A program made the position numbers and the translations under genes. A DNA stretch of 64,000 bases, taken from Deltaproteobacteria bacterium. GTDB lineage: Bacteria > Desulfobacterota > Desulfobacteria > Desulfobacterales > Desulfatibacillaceae. Under the pieces are notes generated by a model. That model ran no database searches. It saw only the letters and a list, made by a program, of their open reading frames with translations, and was not told the DNA's origin. This document shows positions 25,812 to 34,354 of the stretch, piece by piece (position 1 is the stretch's first letter; the number at the start of each line of letters is the position of its first letter). The stretch covers positions 1 to 64,000 of the forward strand of contig JACRLG010000024.1 in the NCBI GenBank assembly GCA_016235345.1. The letters run 5' to 3'.

Positions 25812-28061
25812 TTATAGGCTTCTTAAGACCATCGCTACTTGCTGATCCACCGCAGCAAGCTTCTGGGCCATGGCTTCCAGGTCGCGGGCCGCCTGATCCT
25901 TTATTGCCTGGGTTTCGCCCAAAAGCCCCTGGGTCGTGGACATGCCTTCCGCAAAGAACCTGAAGCCATCCGACAGATCGTTGAAAAGCGCGTCAGAGGC
26001 GGCTTCCATGATGGCGAAAAAATACTGGAACTTGAGATTCTCCCGGAAATCCAGGAACCTGTCCGATAGGCCCTTTTTGGTGTCCTTTTTCATGCGGGCC
26101 ACGGCTTTCGCCAGAATCTTTACGGTCATGCGCCCGTCTTCCGGCTCCTCGATGCCGAAGGCCCGCTTGATGGCCAGAAGCATCCGCCCGAATCCGTGGA
26201 CGGCCACGGCGGTGGCCCTTATTGATGCCGCGTACTGCATGGCAGCGGAAAGAGGCGGAAGGGCGAGGGAGCGGCCCTGCTTGATCCGGGCCACGTCAAC
26301 GAGCGATTCCGGCATGGGATTCTCCACCGTGGCGGAAATTCCAAGGTTGTCGAAAACGGCGTTAGTGCGGCCCACGGTCCGGCTCACCAGGGATTGGTAG
26401 GACTGGCCGATGCGCCCCAGAACTGCGGCTATCTTTTCCTCCTCCTCCCTCACAAAGCCCACCAAAGACGGGTTGACGTTTTCCGCCATGTGCCGGTCGA
26501 CCGCGTTTTTAAGGTCCGCGAAGGCCGCGTAGAGAATCGGCGAGATGGAGCCCGGTCGGCTGTCCGCCGGGTCTTCCTCCCTGGGAAGCCCCTGTTTCAG
26601 CACCTCCGGGACGTGATTGTCCACAAAGGCCCAGGTATCGGTCATAACCCTGCTGTAACGGGGATCGAAAAAGCGGTCCACGTCGTTCGCCACCTCGTTT
26701 CTTGCTCCGGCCACCGCGCCGCTTATGGTCTGGCGGATCATGGACCCGGCCTTTTCCATCAGGACCCCTTCCTGCTGAATCTGGGCCAGGTAGTCGGCGG
26801 CTGAGGCCTTGTCCCTTGATAGAAGGTCGCGGTGGATTTTCACCCACTGGCTGGCGTTGGCAACGTTGAAGGAAAGCCTCTGGGCGTGGCTTTTAAGCAG
26901 AAGGGCCGCCCGGTCGCGGGTGAGGCGGTCCCTGAAGGCGGTCTCAAAGCGGCTGGCCTCTTCCTCCGAAAAAGCCGAAAGCTCGGCGTCCGCCCGCCAC
27001 TGGAGAAGCCTCGCCCGATCCTTTTCCGAAAGGTTTTCCTCCACCAGCCCGAAGAGTCTGTAAAGGGCGGAAAAGGCGAACACTGCGGGAGCGGGCTTGA
27101 TAAGGGCTATTTCTCCAGCGGCCTTGTTTAAAAGCGCATAGAGCGAATCCAGGCTTTCGTGCTCGGAAAAATCCACGTTGATCACGAAAAAGATGTTGTC
27201 GCAAAGGCCCATGCGGGACAAGAGCGTAAGAAACCTTATGTCGGCGCGCCGAAGGCCAGTACGGCTTGAAACCACGTAAACAATGACCTGGGTCTTTAAA
27301 AGGTAGTCCTCGATCATGGTTAGATGGAGCGGGTTGGGCGAGTCGCTGCCCTGGCAGTCGGCCATTTCGACCTGGTCCTCCAGAAAGGGGGAGGGCAGGG
27401 TGACGCACACGTCCTTAAGGAACACGGCCAGGTTTTCATCACCCACGAAGAGCTTGTGGGCCGCGAAATTATCCCCCTCGAAAACATGGGTGGAGGCGTT
27501 TTCGCCCATGAAGTTTTGAACCCGGTCCCAGCCGGCCACGAAGGAGGATATCAGAACCGCCTCGGTGCTCCTGGTTCCGCCGGTTATGAGCGAGTCCTGG
27601 TCCAGGCGGGCCAGGGCCTTTTTCAGCTCCGCCCGGTCGCGTTCGCGCCTTATGTCGGGCTGCCCGCCTTCGGGCTGCCAGCCGCCCACCGGAAAGAGGT
27701 TCATGGCCAGCGAAAGCTCTTCGTTCACCTCGCCCGTCGACTTGAAATAAAGAACCGCCGAGAGCGCGTCGCCCTTTCGTATACGGGTGACTATTGAAGT
27801 CACCACCCCGGCTCCCCGGCGGAGAAAGTCCGCGCCGAAAAAGGCGTTGACGAAGGTGCTCTTGCCGCTTTTGATGGAGCCCACCACGGCCACCCGAAGG
27901 ACCTCTTCGGACATCTGCCTGCGCATGACTTTAAGATCGGCCATGCTCTTTTCAAAGGGCTTCCCGGAAACCGACGGAATGGCCGAAACACCGCTGAATA
28001 CCTCGGAAAGTCCGTCAAGGGCGTCAATCAGGCGCTGCCTGGTTATGCTGAAACCTTGCAT
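25812..28061 (-). CDS. Dynamin-like GTPase
   Basis: 749-aa large GTPase. The G1 loop is VAVVGSIKSGKSTFVNAFFG near residue 60, a switch Thr lies in VVTSIVTRIRKGD, G3 is MADCQGSDSPN, and G4 is weak (FVINVDFSE). Long helical stretches follow, suited to self-assembly, with a mildly hydrophobic region near 600 (AMQYAASIRATAVAVHGFG) that may contact membrane. Bacterial dynamin-like proteins act in membrane fusion, repair or stress protection. ATG 28061 is picked because earlier residues look non-coding, though the ribosome site is weak. It is a single gene, not the tandem pair seen in some bacteria. Confidence 0.8.
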   Translation of the reverse strand: MQGFSITRQRLIDALDGLSEVFSGVSAIPSVSGKPFEKSMADLKVMRRQMSEEVLRVAVVGSIKSGKSTFVNAFFGADFLRRGAGVVTSIVTRIRKGDALSAVLYFKSTGEVNEELSLAMNLFPVGGWQPEGGQPDIRRERDRAELKKALARLDQDSLITGGTRSTEAVLISSFVAGWDRVQNFMGENASTHVFEGDNFAAHKLFVGDENLAVFLKDVCVTLPSPFLEDQVEMADCQGSDSPNPLHLTMIEDYLLKTQVIVYVVSSRTGLRRADIRFLTLLSRMGLCDNIFFVINVDFSEHESLDSLYALLNKAAGEIALIKPAPAVFAFSALYRLFGLVEENLSEKDRARLLQWRADAELSAFSEEEASRFETAFRDRLTRDRAALLLKSHAQRLSFNVANASQWVKIHRDLLSRDKASAADYLAQIQQEGVLMEKAGSMIRQTISGAVAGARNEVANDVDRFFDPRYSRVMTDTWAFVDNHVPEVLKQGLPREEDPADSRPGSISPILYAAFADLKNAVDRHMAENVNPSLVGFVREEEEKIAAVLGRIGQSYQSLVSRTVGRTNAVFDNLGISATVENPMPESLVDVARIKQGRSLALPPLSAAMQYAASIRATAVAVHGFGRMLLAIKRAFGIEEPEDGRMTVKILAKAVARMKKDTKKGLSDRFLDFRENLKFQYFFAIMEAASDALFNDLSDGFRFFAEGMSTTQGLLGETQAIKDQAARDLEAMAQKLAAVDQQVAMVLRSL

Positions 28062-28187
28062 CGTTTGTATTTGCTCGCTTCCATTAAAAAATAGAGTCGT
28101 GAAAACGTCATGTCGCAGACCTTGCGGCCCGGCACTTAATCGCACTTTTCATGCATGAAGTTCAAGCGCAATATGATCTGATCGGCC

Positions 28188-30287
28188 CTACTTTCCCTCC
28201 ATGATCATCCTGAGGTTGGAATAAACTCCGCCCCTGTCCATAAGTTCCTGGTGGGTGCCGGTTTCTGCCACCCTTCCCCGCCTCATGACCACTATGAGGT
28301 CGGCGTTTTCTATGGTGGAAAGCCGGTGGGCCACAACAAGCATGGATCGCTTATGGGCCATGCGTGCAACGGCCTGCTGGATTTTCGCCTCTGTGGCCGG
28401 GTCCACGCTCGATGTGGCCTCGTCCAGGATCAGGATTTTCGGGTCTTGGAACAGGGCCCTTGCGAAGGACAGCAACTGGCGCTCGCCGCCCGATAGGTTC
28501 ACCCCCCGCTCGGCTATGGGGGTGTCGGCCCCAAGGGGGAAGCGTCCCACGAAGTCCGCCCCTGAAAGGGCAAGGGCCTGGTCGAGGCCCGGCCCCCCTT
28601 CCTCGTCGCGCCCAAGGGTCACGTTCTCCCTTATGGTTCCCGAAAAAAGGAAAACGTCCTGGGACACCAGGGCCATGCTACGCCTCAAATGTTCCTGGTC
28701 CCAGTCTCTTAAGTCGATCCCGTCCACCATCACCCGGCCTTGCGCCGGATCGTAGAAGCGCTCCAGAAGATGGGCGCAGGTGGTCTTGCCGCTGCCCGTG
28801 CGTCCCACCAGGGCCGTCATGGTCCCCCTGGGGAGGGTGAACGACACGTCTTCGAGAACCTGCTTTCCCGGCGAGTAGGAAAACGAGACCTTGCGGAACT
28901 CCACCCCGCCCTCGACCTTTTCGGGCCTGGCCGGAACCAGGGCGTCGGGCAGGCGCTCGTTTGCGTCCATGAACTCGAAGATGCGCTCGGTGGAGGCCAT
29001 TGCAAGCTGCATGATGTTGTATTTTTCGGACAGGTCCCGCAAGGGCGCGAAAAACATGCGAAGATAGGTGATGAAGGCCACCAGGGTTCCCAGGGAAAGC
29101 CGGGACTCCATCACCAGAAGGCCGCCGCGCCACACCAGAAGAGCCACGCCTGCCGAGGCCAGAAGCTCCATCACCGGCATGAAAAGGGCGAACACCTTTA
29201 TCTGGCGCATGCCGGCCCGGTAGTTATCATCGTTGGCCTTGCCGAAGCGCTCCATCTGGGTTTTCTGGGCCGAGAAAAGCTGCACCGTGCGCATGGAGGA
29301 AAAGCGCTCCTGGCAAAAGGAGTTGATGCGGGAAACCGAGGAGCGAAGGTCCCGGAAAGCGTCGCGGGACATGGCCCCGAAGCCCAGGGCCAGGAAAAAC
29401 ACCAGGGGAATGAGGATGAAGCACAGAAGGGCGAGCCGCAGATCGAGCGCCAAAAGAACAGCCATGATGCCAAAAAGGATGAAGACGTCCTTGAATACCG
29501 TGACGATGACGCTCTTGAACATCTCGTTTAAGTTTTCCACGTCGTTGGTGACCCTGGTGGTGAGGCGGCCCACCGGGTGGCGGTCGAAGAACGAGGGGCT
29601 TTGGGCCTCCATTTTGTCGAAAAGCGCCATGCGCACGTCGGCCATTATGTTCTGGCCCGCGCGTTCCAGGAAATTGTATTCCAGATACCCAAGGCCGAAC
29701 GACAGGGCCACGGCCAGAAGGACGAGGAGGGCCGTCAGGGCCGCGCCACGGGCGTCCGCGCTCCGCAAAATCCTGCGGTCCGCCTCCGTGAGGGCCGCCA
29801 CAGCATCCTTTTGAACGCACACCGACCCGTCGGAAAGAACCAGGCCGCGCTTTAATAGCCTTTCCAGGATGTGCCGGTTTTCGGTTGTGCGCCTCACCCT
29901 GTGGAAGGACCGGCCCCCCTTGCCGAAGGCCCCGCCGGGCTTGGCCGCCAGCTCCGGCGCGGCCTTTGAGGCGTCGGATTTGAGCACTGCGGCGAATCGC
30001 CCGTCCGCCGAGCCGGTGCAGATTTTGGGGTGGTCCGCGAAAAATCTTTTGCCCGCCGGGGTGGCGAGGTCAAGGGCCAGCCAGTCTGCGGTTATGTAGC
30101 GGTCGATGGCGTAACGGGTGACATAGGGTACGGCAAGGGAAAGAAGGGTGCCCAAAACGCTCACCGTAAGGGCCAACGCGATGAAATTTTTATAGGGCCG
30201 GGCATAGGGCGCAAGCCGGGCCAGGAGTTTCAAGTTATAAGGCTTGCCAAGCCTGCCTTCTTCGCTGTATCCATAATCGTCGTGCAT
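28188..30287 (-). CDS. ABC exporter (fused permease-ATPase) with large loop insertion
   Basis: 699-aa half-transporter of the MsbA/multidrug type. A six-helix membrane domain is followed by an ATPase with Walker A LVGRTGSGKTTCAHLLERF, signature LSGGERQLLSFARAL, Walker B ILILDEATSSVD and H-loop VVAHRLSTIE. Between the first and second membrane helices there is an extra soluble segment of about 115 residues (~75-190), longer than in normal half-exporters. It would act as a dimer exporting lipids or drugs. It is divergent from moaA. Substrate unknown. Confidence 0.88.
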   Translation of the reverse strand: MHDDYGYSEEGRLGKPYNLKLLARLAPYARPYKNFIALALTVSVLGTLLSLAVPYVTRYAIDRYITADWLALDLATPAGKRFFADHPKICTGSADGRFAAVLKSDASKAAPELAAKPGGAFGKGGRSFHRVRRTTENRHILERLLKRGLVLSDGSVCVQKDAVAALTEADRRILRSADARGAALTALLVLLAVALSFGLGYLEYNFLERAGQNIMADVRMALFDKMEAQSPSFFDRHPVGRLTTRVTNDVENLNEMFKSVIVTVFKDVFILFGIMAVLLALDLRLALLCFILIPLVFFLALGFGAMSRDAFRDLRSSVSRINSFCQERFSSMRTVQLFSAQKTQMERFGKANDDNYRAGMRQIKVFALFMPVMELLASAGVALLVWRGGLLVMESRLSLGTLVAFITYLRMFFAPLRDLSEKYNIMQLAMASTERIFEFMDANERLPDALVPARPEKVEGGVEFRKVSFSYSPGKQVLEDVSFTLPRGTMTALVGRTGSGKTTCAHLLERFYDPAQGRVMVDGIDLRDWDQEHLRRSMALVSQDVFLFSGTIRENVTLGRDEEGGPGLDQALALSGADFVGRFPLGADTPIAERGVNLSGGERQLLSFARALFQDPKILILDEATSSVDPATEAKIQQAVARMAHKRSMLVVAHRLSTIENADLIVVMRRGRVAETGTHQELMDRGGVYSNLRMIMEGK

Positions 30288-30388
30288 GGCGGCCCCAGGA
30301 TATTCATGGAAAAAAAATCAACCGGACTTCCGTATCACATTTTTATCGCATCAAGACAGCTTAAAAGGACAGGTGAAAAGGACAACCG

Positions 30389-31384
30389 GTGGACGAGAAT
30401 CCCCAATCCCCCAAAAAAGCCACAAGGGCCGTGACCTACCTTCGGGTTTCGGTCACCGACCGGTGCAACCTGCGCTGTTTTTACTGTCTGCCCGTGACCG
30501 GGCTTTCACACATGGATCACGGCGAAATACTCACCTACGAGGAAATTCTGCGGGTGATCCGGGTGGGCGTGGAAGCGGGCGTGGCCAAGGTGCGCATTAC
30601 GGGCGGCGAGCCTTTGGTGCGCCGGGACGTGGTGGGGCTCGTTGACCGGGCCGCGAAAATTTCCGGCATAAGGGAGCTCTGCCTCACCACCAACGGCACC
30701 CGGCTCGATGAATTGGCCGCCCCCCTTTTCCGGGCGGGCTTAAACCGCCTCAACGTGAGCCTGGACAGCCTGGACCCGGAGACTTTCAAAACCATTACCC
30801 GTGGGGATTTTTTTGAAAGCGTGGTCTCCGGCATGAGGCAGGCGGAAGCGGCGGGCTTTTCACCCATCAAGATCAACACCGTGGTGATGGCTGGAATAAA
30901 CGATCACGAGATAGGTGATCTTGCGGAGCTTTCCATGAAAGGCCCCTTCTGGGTGAGGTTCATCGAGTTCATGCCCATAATGGGCCAGGTTCCCTGGACC
31001 CCCCAGCGGGTGGTCACGGCGGCTGAAATGAAAAAGCGCCTGGAAGAGCGCTTCGGGCCGCTTTCCCCGTCTCCGGCAACCGGCATGGACAGCGGTCCCG
31101 CCGTCATGTACTCGCTTCCGGGAGCCATCGGGAAGGTGGGATTCATAGGGGCGGTTTCCGGGCATTTCTGCGATACCTGCAACAGGATGCGGCTCACCGC
31201 AGACGGCAAACTGAAGCCCTGCCTCTTCTCTAACCTTGAAGTGGACGTAAAGACCGCCCTCCGAAAAGGCTGCGACGATGCCGAACTCGCCGCGCTATTT
31301 GTCCACGCTGTTTCCATCAAGCCCGGCGGTCGCACCGAAAATCCGGACAGCAACCTACGACCCATGAGTGCAATAGGGGGATAG
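30389..31384 (+). CDS. moaA: GTP 3',8-cyclase MoaA
   Basis: Radical SAM enzyme for the first step of molybdenum-cofactor synthesis, converting GTP to 3',8-cyclo-dihydro-GTP. The SAM cluster motif CNLRCFYC is at ~26-33, the GGEP-type motif is in VRITGGEPLVRRDV, and the C-terminal second cluster uses FCDTCNRMRLTADGKLKPC. Length 331 aa is normal. GTG 30389 is preceded by AAGGACA. The C-terminus NPDSNLRPMSAIGG retains the terminal GG needed in MoaA. A stem (ATAGGGGG/CCCCCTAT, 31373-31396) overlaps the stop but lacks a T-run. Confidence 0.95.
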   Translation: MDENPQSPKKATRAVTYLRVSVTDRCNLRCFYCLPVTGLSHMDHGEILTYEEILRVIRVGVEAGVAKVRITGGEPLVRRDVVGLVDRAAKISGIRELCLTTNGTRLDELAAPLFRAGLNRLNVSLDSLDPETFKTITRGDFFESVVSGMRQAEAAGFSPIKINTVVMAGINDHEIGDLAELSMKGPFWVRFIEFMPIMGQVPWTPQRVVTAAEMKKRLEERFGPLSPSPATGMDSGPAVMYSLPGAIGKVGFIGAVSGHFCDTCNRMRLTADGKLKPCLFSNLEVDVKTALRKGCDDAELAALFVHAVSIKPGGRTENPDSNLRPMSAIGG

Positions 31385-31475
31385 GACGCCCCCTATCCGC
31401 AGGGCGCGTGATTGGGGACGGCAGGTGGCTGATGTATGGCAGGACTTAAGATAACCAAGGGCAATTTTTAGGAGA

Positions 31476-31500
31476 CGGCTCACTGGCCTGAGCCGGGAGG
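31476..31500 (+). promoter_or_regulatory. Hairpin directly preceding ribosome site of 31510 gene
   Basis: CGGCTCA (31476-31482) pairs with TGAGCCG (31489-31495), and the Shine-Dalgarno GGGAGG starts at the last base of the stem. Such a stem could limit access of ribosomes to the downstream gene. The effect is inferred from position only. Confidence 0.35.
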
Positions 31501-31509
31501 TTATCTACC

Positions 31510-32628
31510 ATGAAGGCAGTATACTGTAAGAAGGACAACTTTTTGTCGGAAGAGGAAAAAAGTGTATTCGCAGCCCATCTTGATCAACAAAAACTATCCG
31601 ATAATATATGGGATATCTTTGGCGAATGGGTTCTGTGGTCCACTCCCGGCACAAATTTTTTTTATTTGAAAGTATACGGGGATAGCGAGTTGATCGGGCT
31701 TGGCCTTTTTCTTAGGATAAAGCCGTTTGACCTCAGGGCTTCCTATTCCAAACTAAGAAAAAATGCCCTTTTGAATAATTTTGCATGGTGCCTTTCCAAG
31801 CTTACCAGAAACTGCGTTTATATATCTTTCCGCAACTTGATAACATCCAATCTCACCCGCCCGTTTTTTTTCAGGGAACCCGGCTTGGAAGACACGGTCA
31901 TGAAGGCCATTTTAAATGAGCTTAAAAGCGAAAAAGACGCCGACATGGTCACGATAATCGACACGGCGGCAAACGACGCAATTTATGAAACGATGGGTTT
32001 TGAAAAATACGATTGTTCTTCCGAAGCCTACTTCGACGTGAGCAGATATAACGACATATCCGACTATCTTAGAGAGCATCGGAGCCTAAAAAAGAACCTG
32101 GCGCGCGGAACAAATCCGGCAACCACCGAAATCAAGCCCGGCCCGCTTACTCCGCTTGAGAAAGAGCAAATGTTGGCCTGCGTTGAATGCTCCGTCGACC
32201 ATAGCAAGGTCAGCAGTCCATGCCAGAAATTCTTCGAGGAAAACATTTTTAAAACCCTTGTCTTCGATTCCAGCGAATACGTTCATATTTTGATACGCAT
32301 GGACTGCATAATTATCGGGTTCCATACTTTCCAGGTCTGCGGATCTCATTTGGGCGGAGTCCTGGGAGGGTTCAACCGGAAATATTCCCAAAAAAGCTTT
32401 GCCTATGAAAAAGTGATTGTAGGTTCTCTCGATTACGCCATTAAAAATGGAATCAGCCAAGTTCACTACAGCATCATCGACAATTATACAAAGCTGCGCC
32501 TTGTCGAGTCCCGCGAGCCGTGTGGCCTTTATTTTTTTTCGGGTAATCCTTTGAATCGAATGGTTTTTAAGCACACCTACAAATTCAATGATATCAATGA
32601 ACTTTCCATGTTGGAAAAGGGAACCTGA
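31510..32628 (+). CDS. GNAT/FemAB-like acyltransferase, unassigned
   Basis: 372 aa. The arrangement suggests two GNAT-like halves: a first with FFYLKVYGDSELIGLGLFL, a central ISDYLREHRSLKKNLARG resembling the helix before the catalytic fold in FemAB/BioF2-like transferases, and a second with YVHILIRMDCIIIGFHTFQV and SFAYEKVIVGSLDYAIKNGI. No exact match comes to mind, so the substrate is not assigned. No signal peptide or membrane segment. AT-rich codon use differs from the neighbouring GC-rich genes, hinting at horizontal transfer. Flanked by moaA and the HD-GYP regulator on the other strand. Confidence 0.5.
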   Translation: MKAVYCKKDNFLSEEEKSVFAAHLDQQKLSDNIWDIFGEWVLWSTPGTNFFYLKVYGDSELIGLGLFLRIKPFDLRASYSKLRKNALLNNFAWCLSKLTRNCVYISFRNLITSNLTRPFFFREPGLEDTVMKAILNELKSEKDADMVTIIDTAANDAIYETMGFEKYDCSSEAYFDVSRYNDISDYLREHRSLKKNLARGTNPATTEIKPGPLTPLEKEQMLACVECSVDHSKVSSPCQKFFEENIFKTLVFDSSEYVHILIRMDCIIIGFHTFQVCGSHLGGVLGGFNRKYSQKSFAYEKVIVGSLDYAIKNGISQVHYSIIDNYTKLRLVESREPCGLYFFSGNPLNRMVFKHTYKFNDINELSMLEKGT

Positions 32629-32740
32629 TTTCCCGCGATTATGGGTCAACGCTTTTCACGGTCGGCCCAGGCAAAGACTTCCATTGCGCAAATCATATAG
32701 GGGAGTTTTTTCATGAGACCCATGCCAACAGCCCGCGCTA

Positions 32741-34354
32741 TCAGACCTCCTGGCTCCACTCCGGGGGAAGATCGGGCTGCTCGATTACCTGATCGGGATA
32801 TTTATGATTTATGGCCAGGAAATCATCCAGGTTTTCCAGGAATACGTCCACCAGGGCCGGGTCGAAATACTTACCCCGTTCTTCCTTTATTCTTTCAACC
32901 ACCCGGTCTGTTTCCCAGGCGCTTTTGTATATGCGGTTGTGGGTTAAGGCGTCGAACACGTCCGCAAGGGCGGTGATGCGACCGAAGATGTGGATTTCCT
33001 CGCCCGCAAGGCCGCGCGGGTAGCCGCGCCCGTCCCAGTGTTCGTGGTGTTCCAGGGCCACCAGGGCGGCGGTTTTGCCTATTTCCCTTGTTGATTTTGA
33101 AAGTATGCCGTGGCCGATGCTGGTGTGGGCCTTTATGATCTCGAATTCCTCTTTCGAGAGGTTGCCGGGCTTTAAAAGGATGGAGTCGGCCACACCAACC
33201 TTGCCCAGGTCGTGCATGGGGGAGGCCATGCGCAAAAGCGAGGCCTGTTGTTCGGAAAGCCCGGCCTTGCAGGCCAGGAGGTAGGACGCCTCTGCCACGC
33301 GCCTTACGTGGTTGCCGGCCTCCTGGCTCCGGTTTTCCAGAACCTCGCCCAGGGTCATTATCATTTCTTTTTGGGTGTCCACCAACTCCCTTTGAAGGTA
33401 GATGTTTTCAAAGGCTATGCCCACGTTGGTGGAGAAAATCCGTACAAGGTCGCGGTCCAGGTCGGTCAAATGGCGGCAGCCCCTTACGTACAGCAGGTTC
33501 CTGGCACCTGAGGATGTGGGGAAATAGCCGACGTAGGCGTCGTCGATGTAGAGGCTTTTCTCTTCGTTCAAGGCGTGGGACAGGTGGGTCATGACGTCAG
33601 GGGGCAGGACCCCTTCTATCTGCTTGTCTATTGCGTGCTCGAAACGCCCGGTGGCGGCCAGTATCCGAAACTCGCCCTTGTGCTGGCTGGCGGTGAAGCC
33701 CGACGCCTCTATGTAAACCGAGCTTTCGTCCATGCGAAGTATCGACAGAAGCTGGGTGAGCGCGCCCTTGGCGAATTTTCTGAGGGACTGGGCCTCGAAA
33801 AGGCAGGCCGAGGAGGCGATGATCTGTTCCAGGCCCCGGCGGTTCTTTTCGATTATGCGAAGGTCTCGGTAGGCGCGAAGGGCGGCGGTGACGGTGGTGA
33901 AGAGCTTCTGGGCCGTGAGCTCGGTTTTTTCCTTGTAGTCGTTTATGTCGTAGCGGGCTATGACCTCCCGTTCCGGGGCCTTTCCGGGCTGGCCTGTTCG
34001 AAGGACTATGCGCACGAAGTCGTTTTTGAGCTCGGTGCGGATTTGCCTCGCCAGCGCAAGGCCCGAATCGTCGGTTTCCATCACCACGTCCAGAAGTATT
34101 ATGGCGGTGTCCGGGTTGTCGATGAGAAGCTTTTTCGCCTCCGCTCCGCTGTAAGCCGAGAGGAATTCCAGGGACGCGCCCTCGAAGGAGTAGTCGGCCA
34201 GCACCATGCGGGTGATGTTGTGCACGTCCGGCTCGTCATCGGCGATGATGATTTTCCACTGCCACCCTGCGGTGTCGTGAACCGGTTCCGCGCATGTTTC
34301 CTCCGCAAAGAGGAGCCTGTCTTCTGTGTGTGCGGGCTTGATGGTCTCGGTCAT
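32741..34354 (-). CDS. Response regulator with DUF3369 and HD-GYP domains
   Basis: 537 aa: receiver domain at ~30-155 (acidic IIIADDEPD, phosphoryl Asp in IILLDVVM, Lys in YKEKTE), DUF3369 middle region, then HD-GYP phosphodiesterase with MHDLGKVGVADS, HHEHWDGRGYPRGLAGEE and ALADVFDALTHNR. All HD-GYP metal and signature residues appear intact, so c-di-GMP hydrolysis is expected. The start overlaps the stop of the upstream sensor kinase by 4 bases, making them a cognate pair. Confidence 0.92.
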   Translation of the reverse strand: MTETIKPAHTEDRLLFAEETCAEPVHDTAGWQWKIIIADDEPDVHNITRMVLADYSFEGASLEFLSAYSGAEAKKLLIDNPDTAIILLDVVMETDDSGLALARQIRTELKNDFVRIVLRTGQPGKAPEREVIARYDINDYKEKTELTAQKLFTTVTAALRAYRDLRIIEKNRRGLEQIIASSACLFEAQSLRKFAKGALTQLLSILRMDESSVYIEASGFTASQHKGEFRILAATGRFEHAIDKQIEGVLPPDVMTHLSHALNEEKSLYIDDAYVGYFPTSSGARNLLYVRGCRHLTDLDRDLVRIFSTNVGIAFENIYLQRELVDTQKEMIMTLGEVLENRSQEAGNHVRRVAEASYLLACKAGLSEQQASLLRMASPMHDLGKVGVADSILLKPGNLSKEEFEIIKAHTSIGHGILSKSTREIGKTAALVALEHHEHWDGRGYPRGLAGEEIHIFGRITALADVFDALTHNRIYKSAWETDRVVERIKEERGKYFDPALVDVFLENLDDFLAINHKYPDQVIEQPDLPPEWSQEV

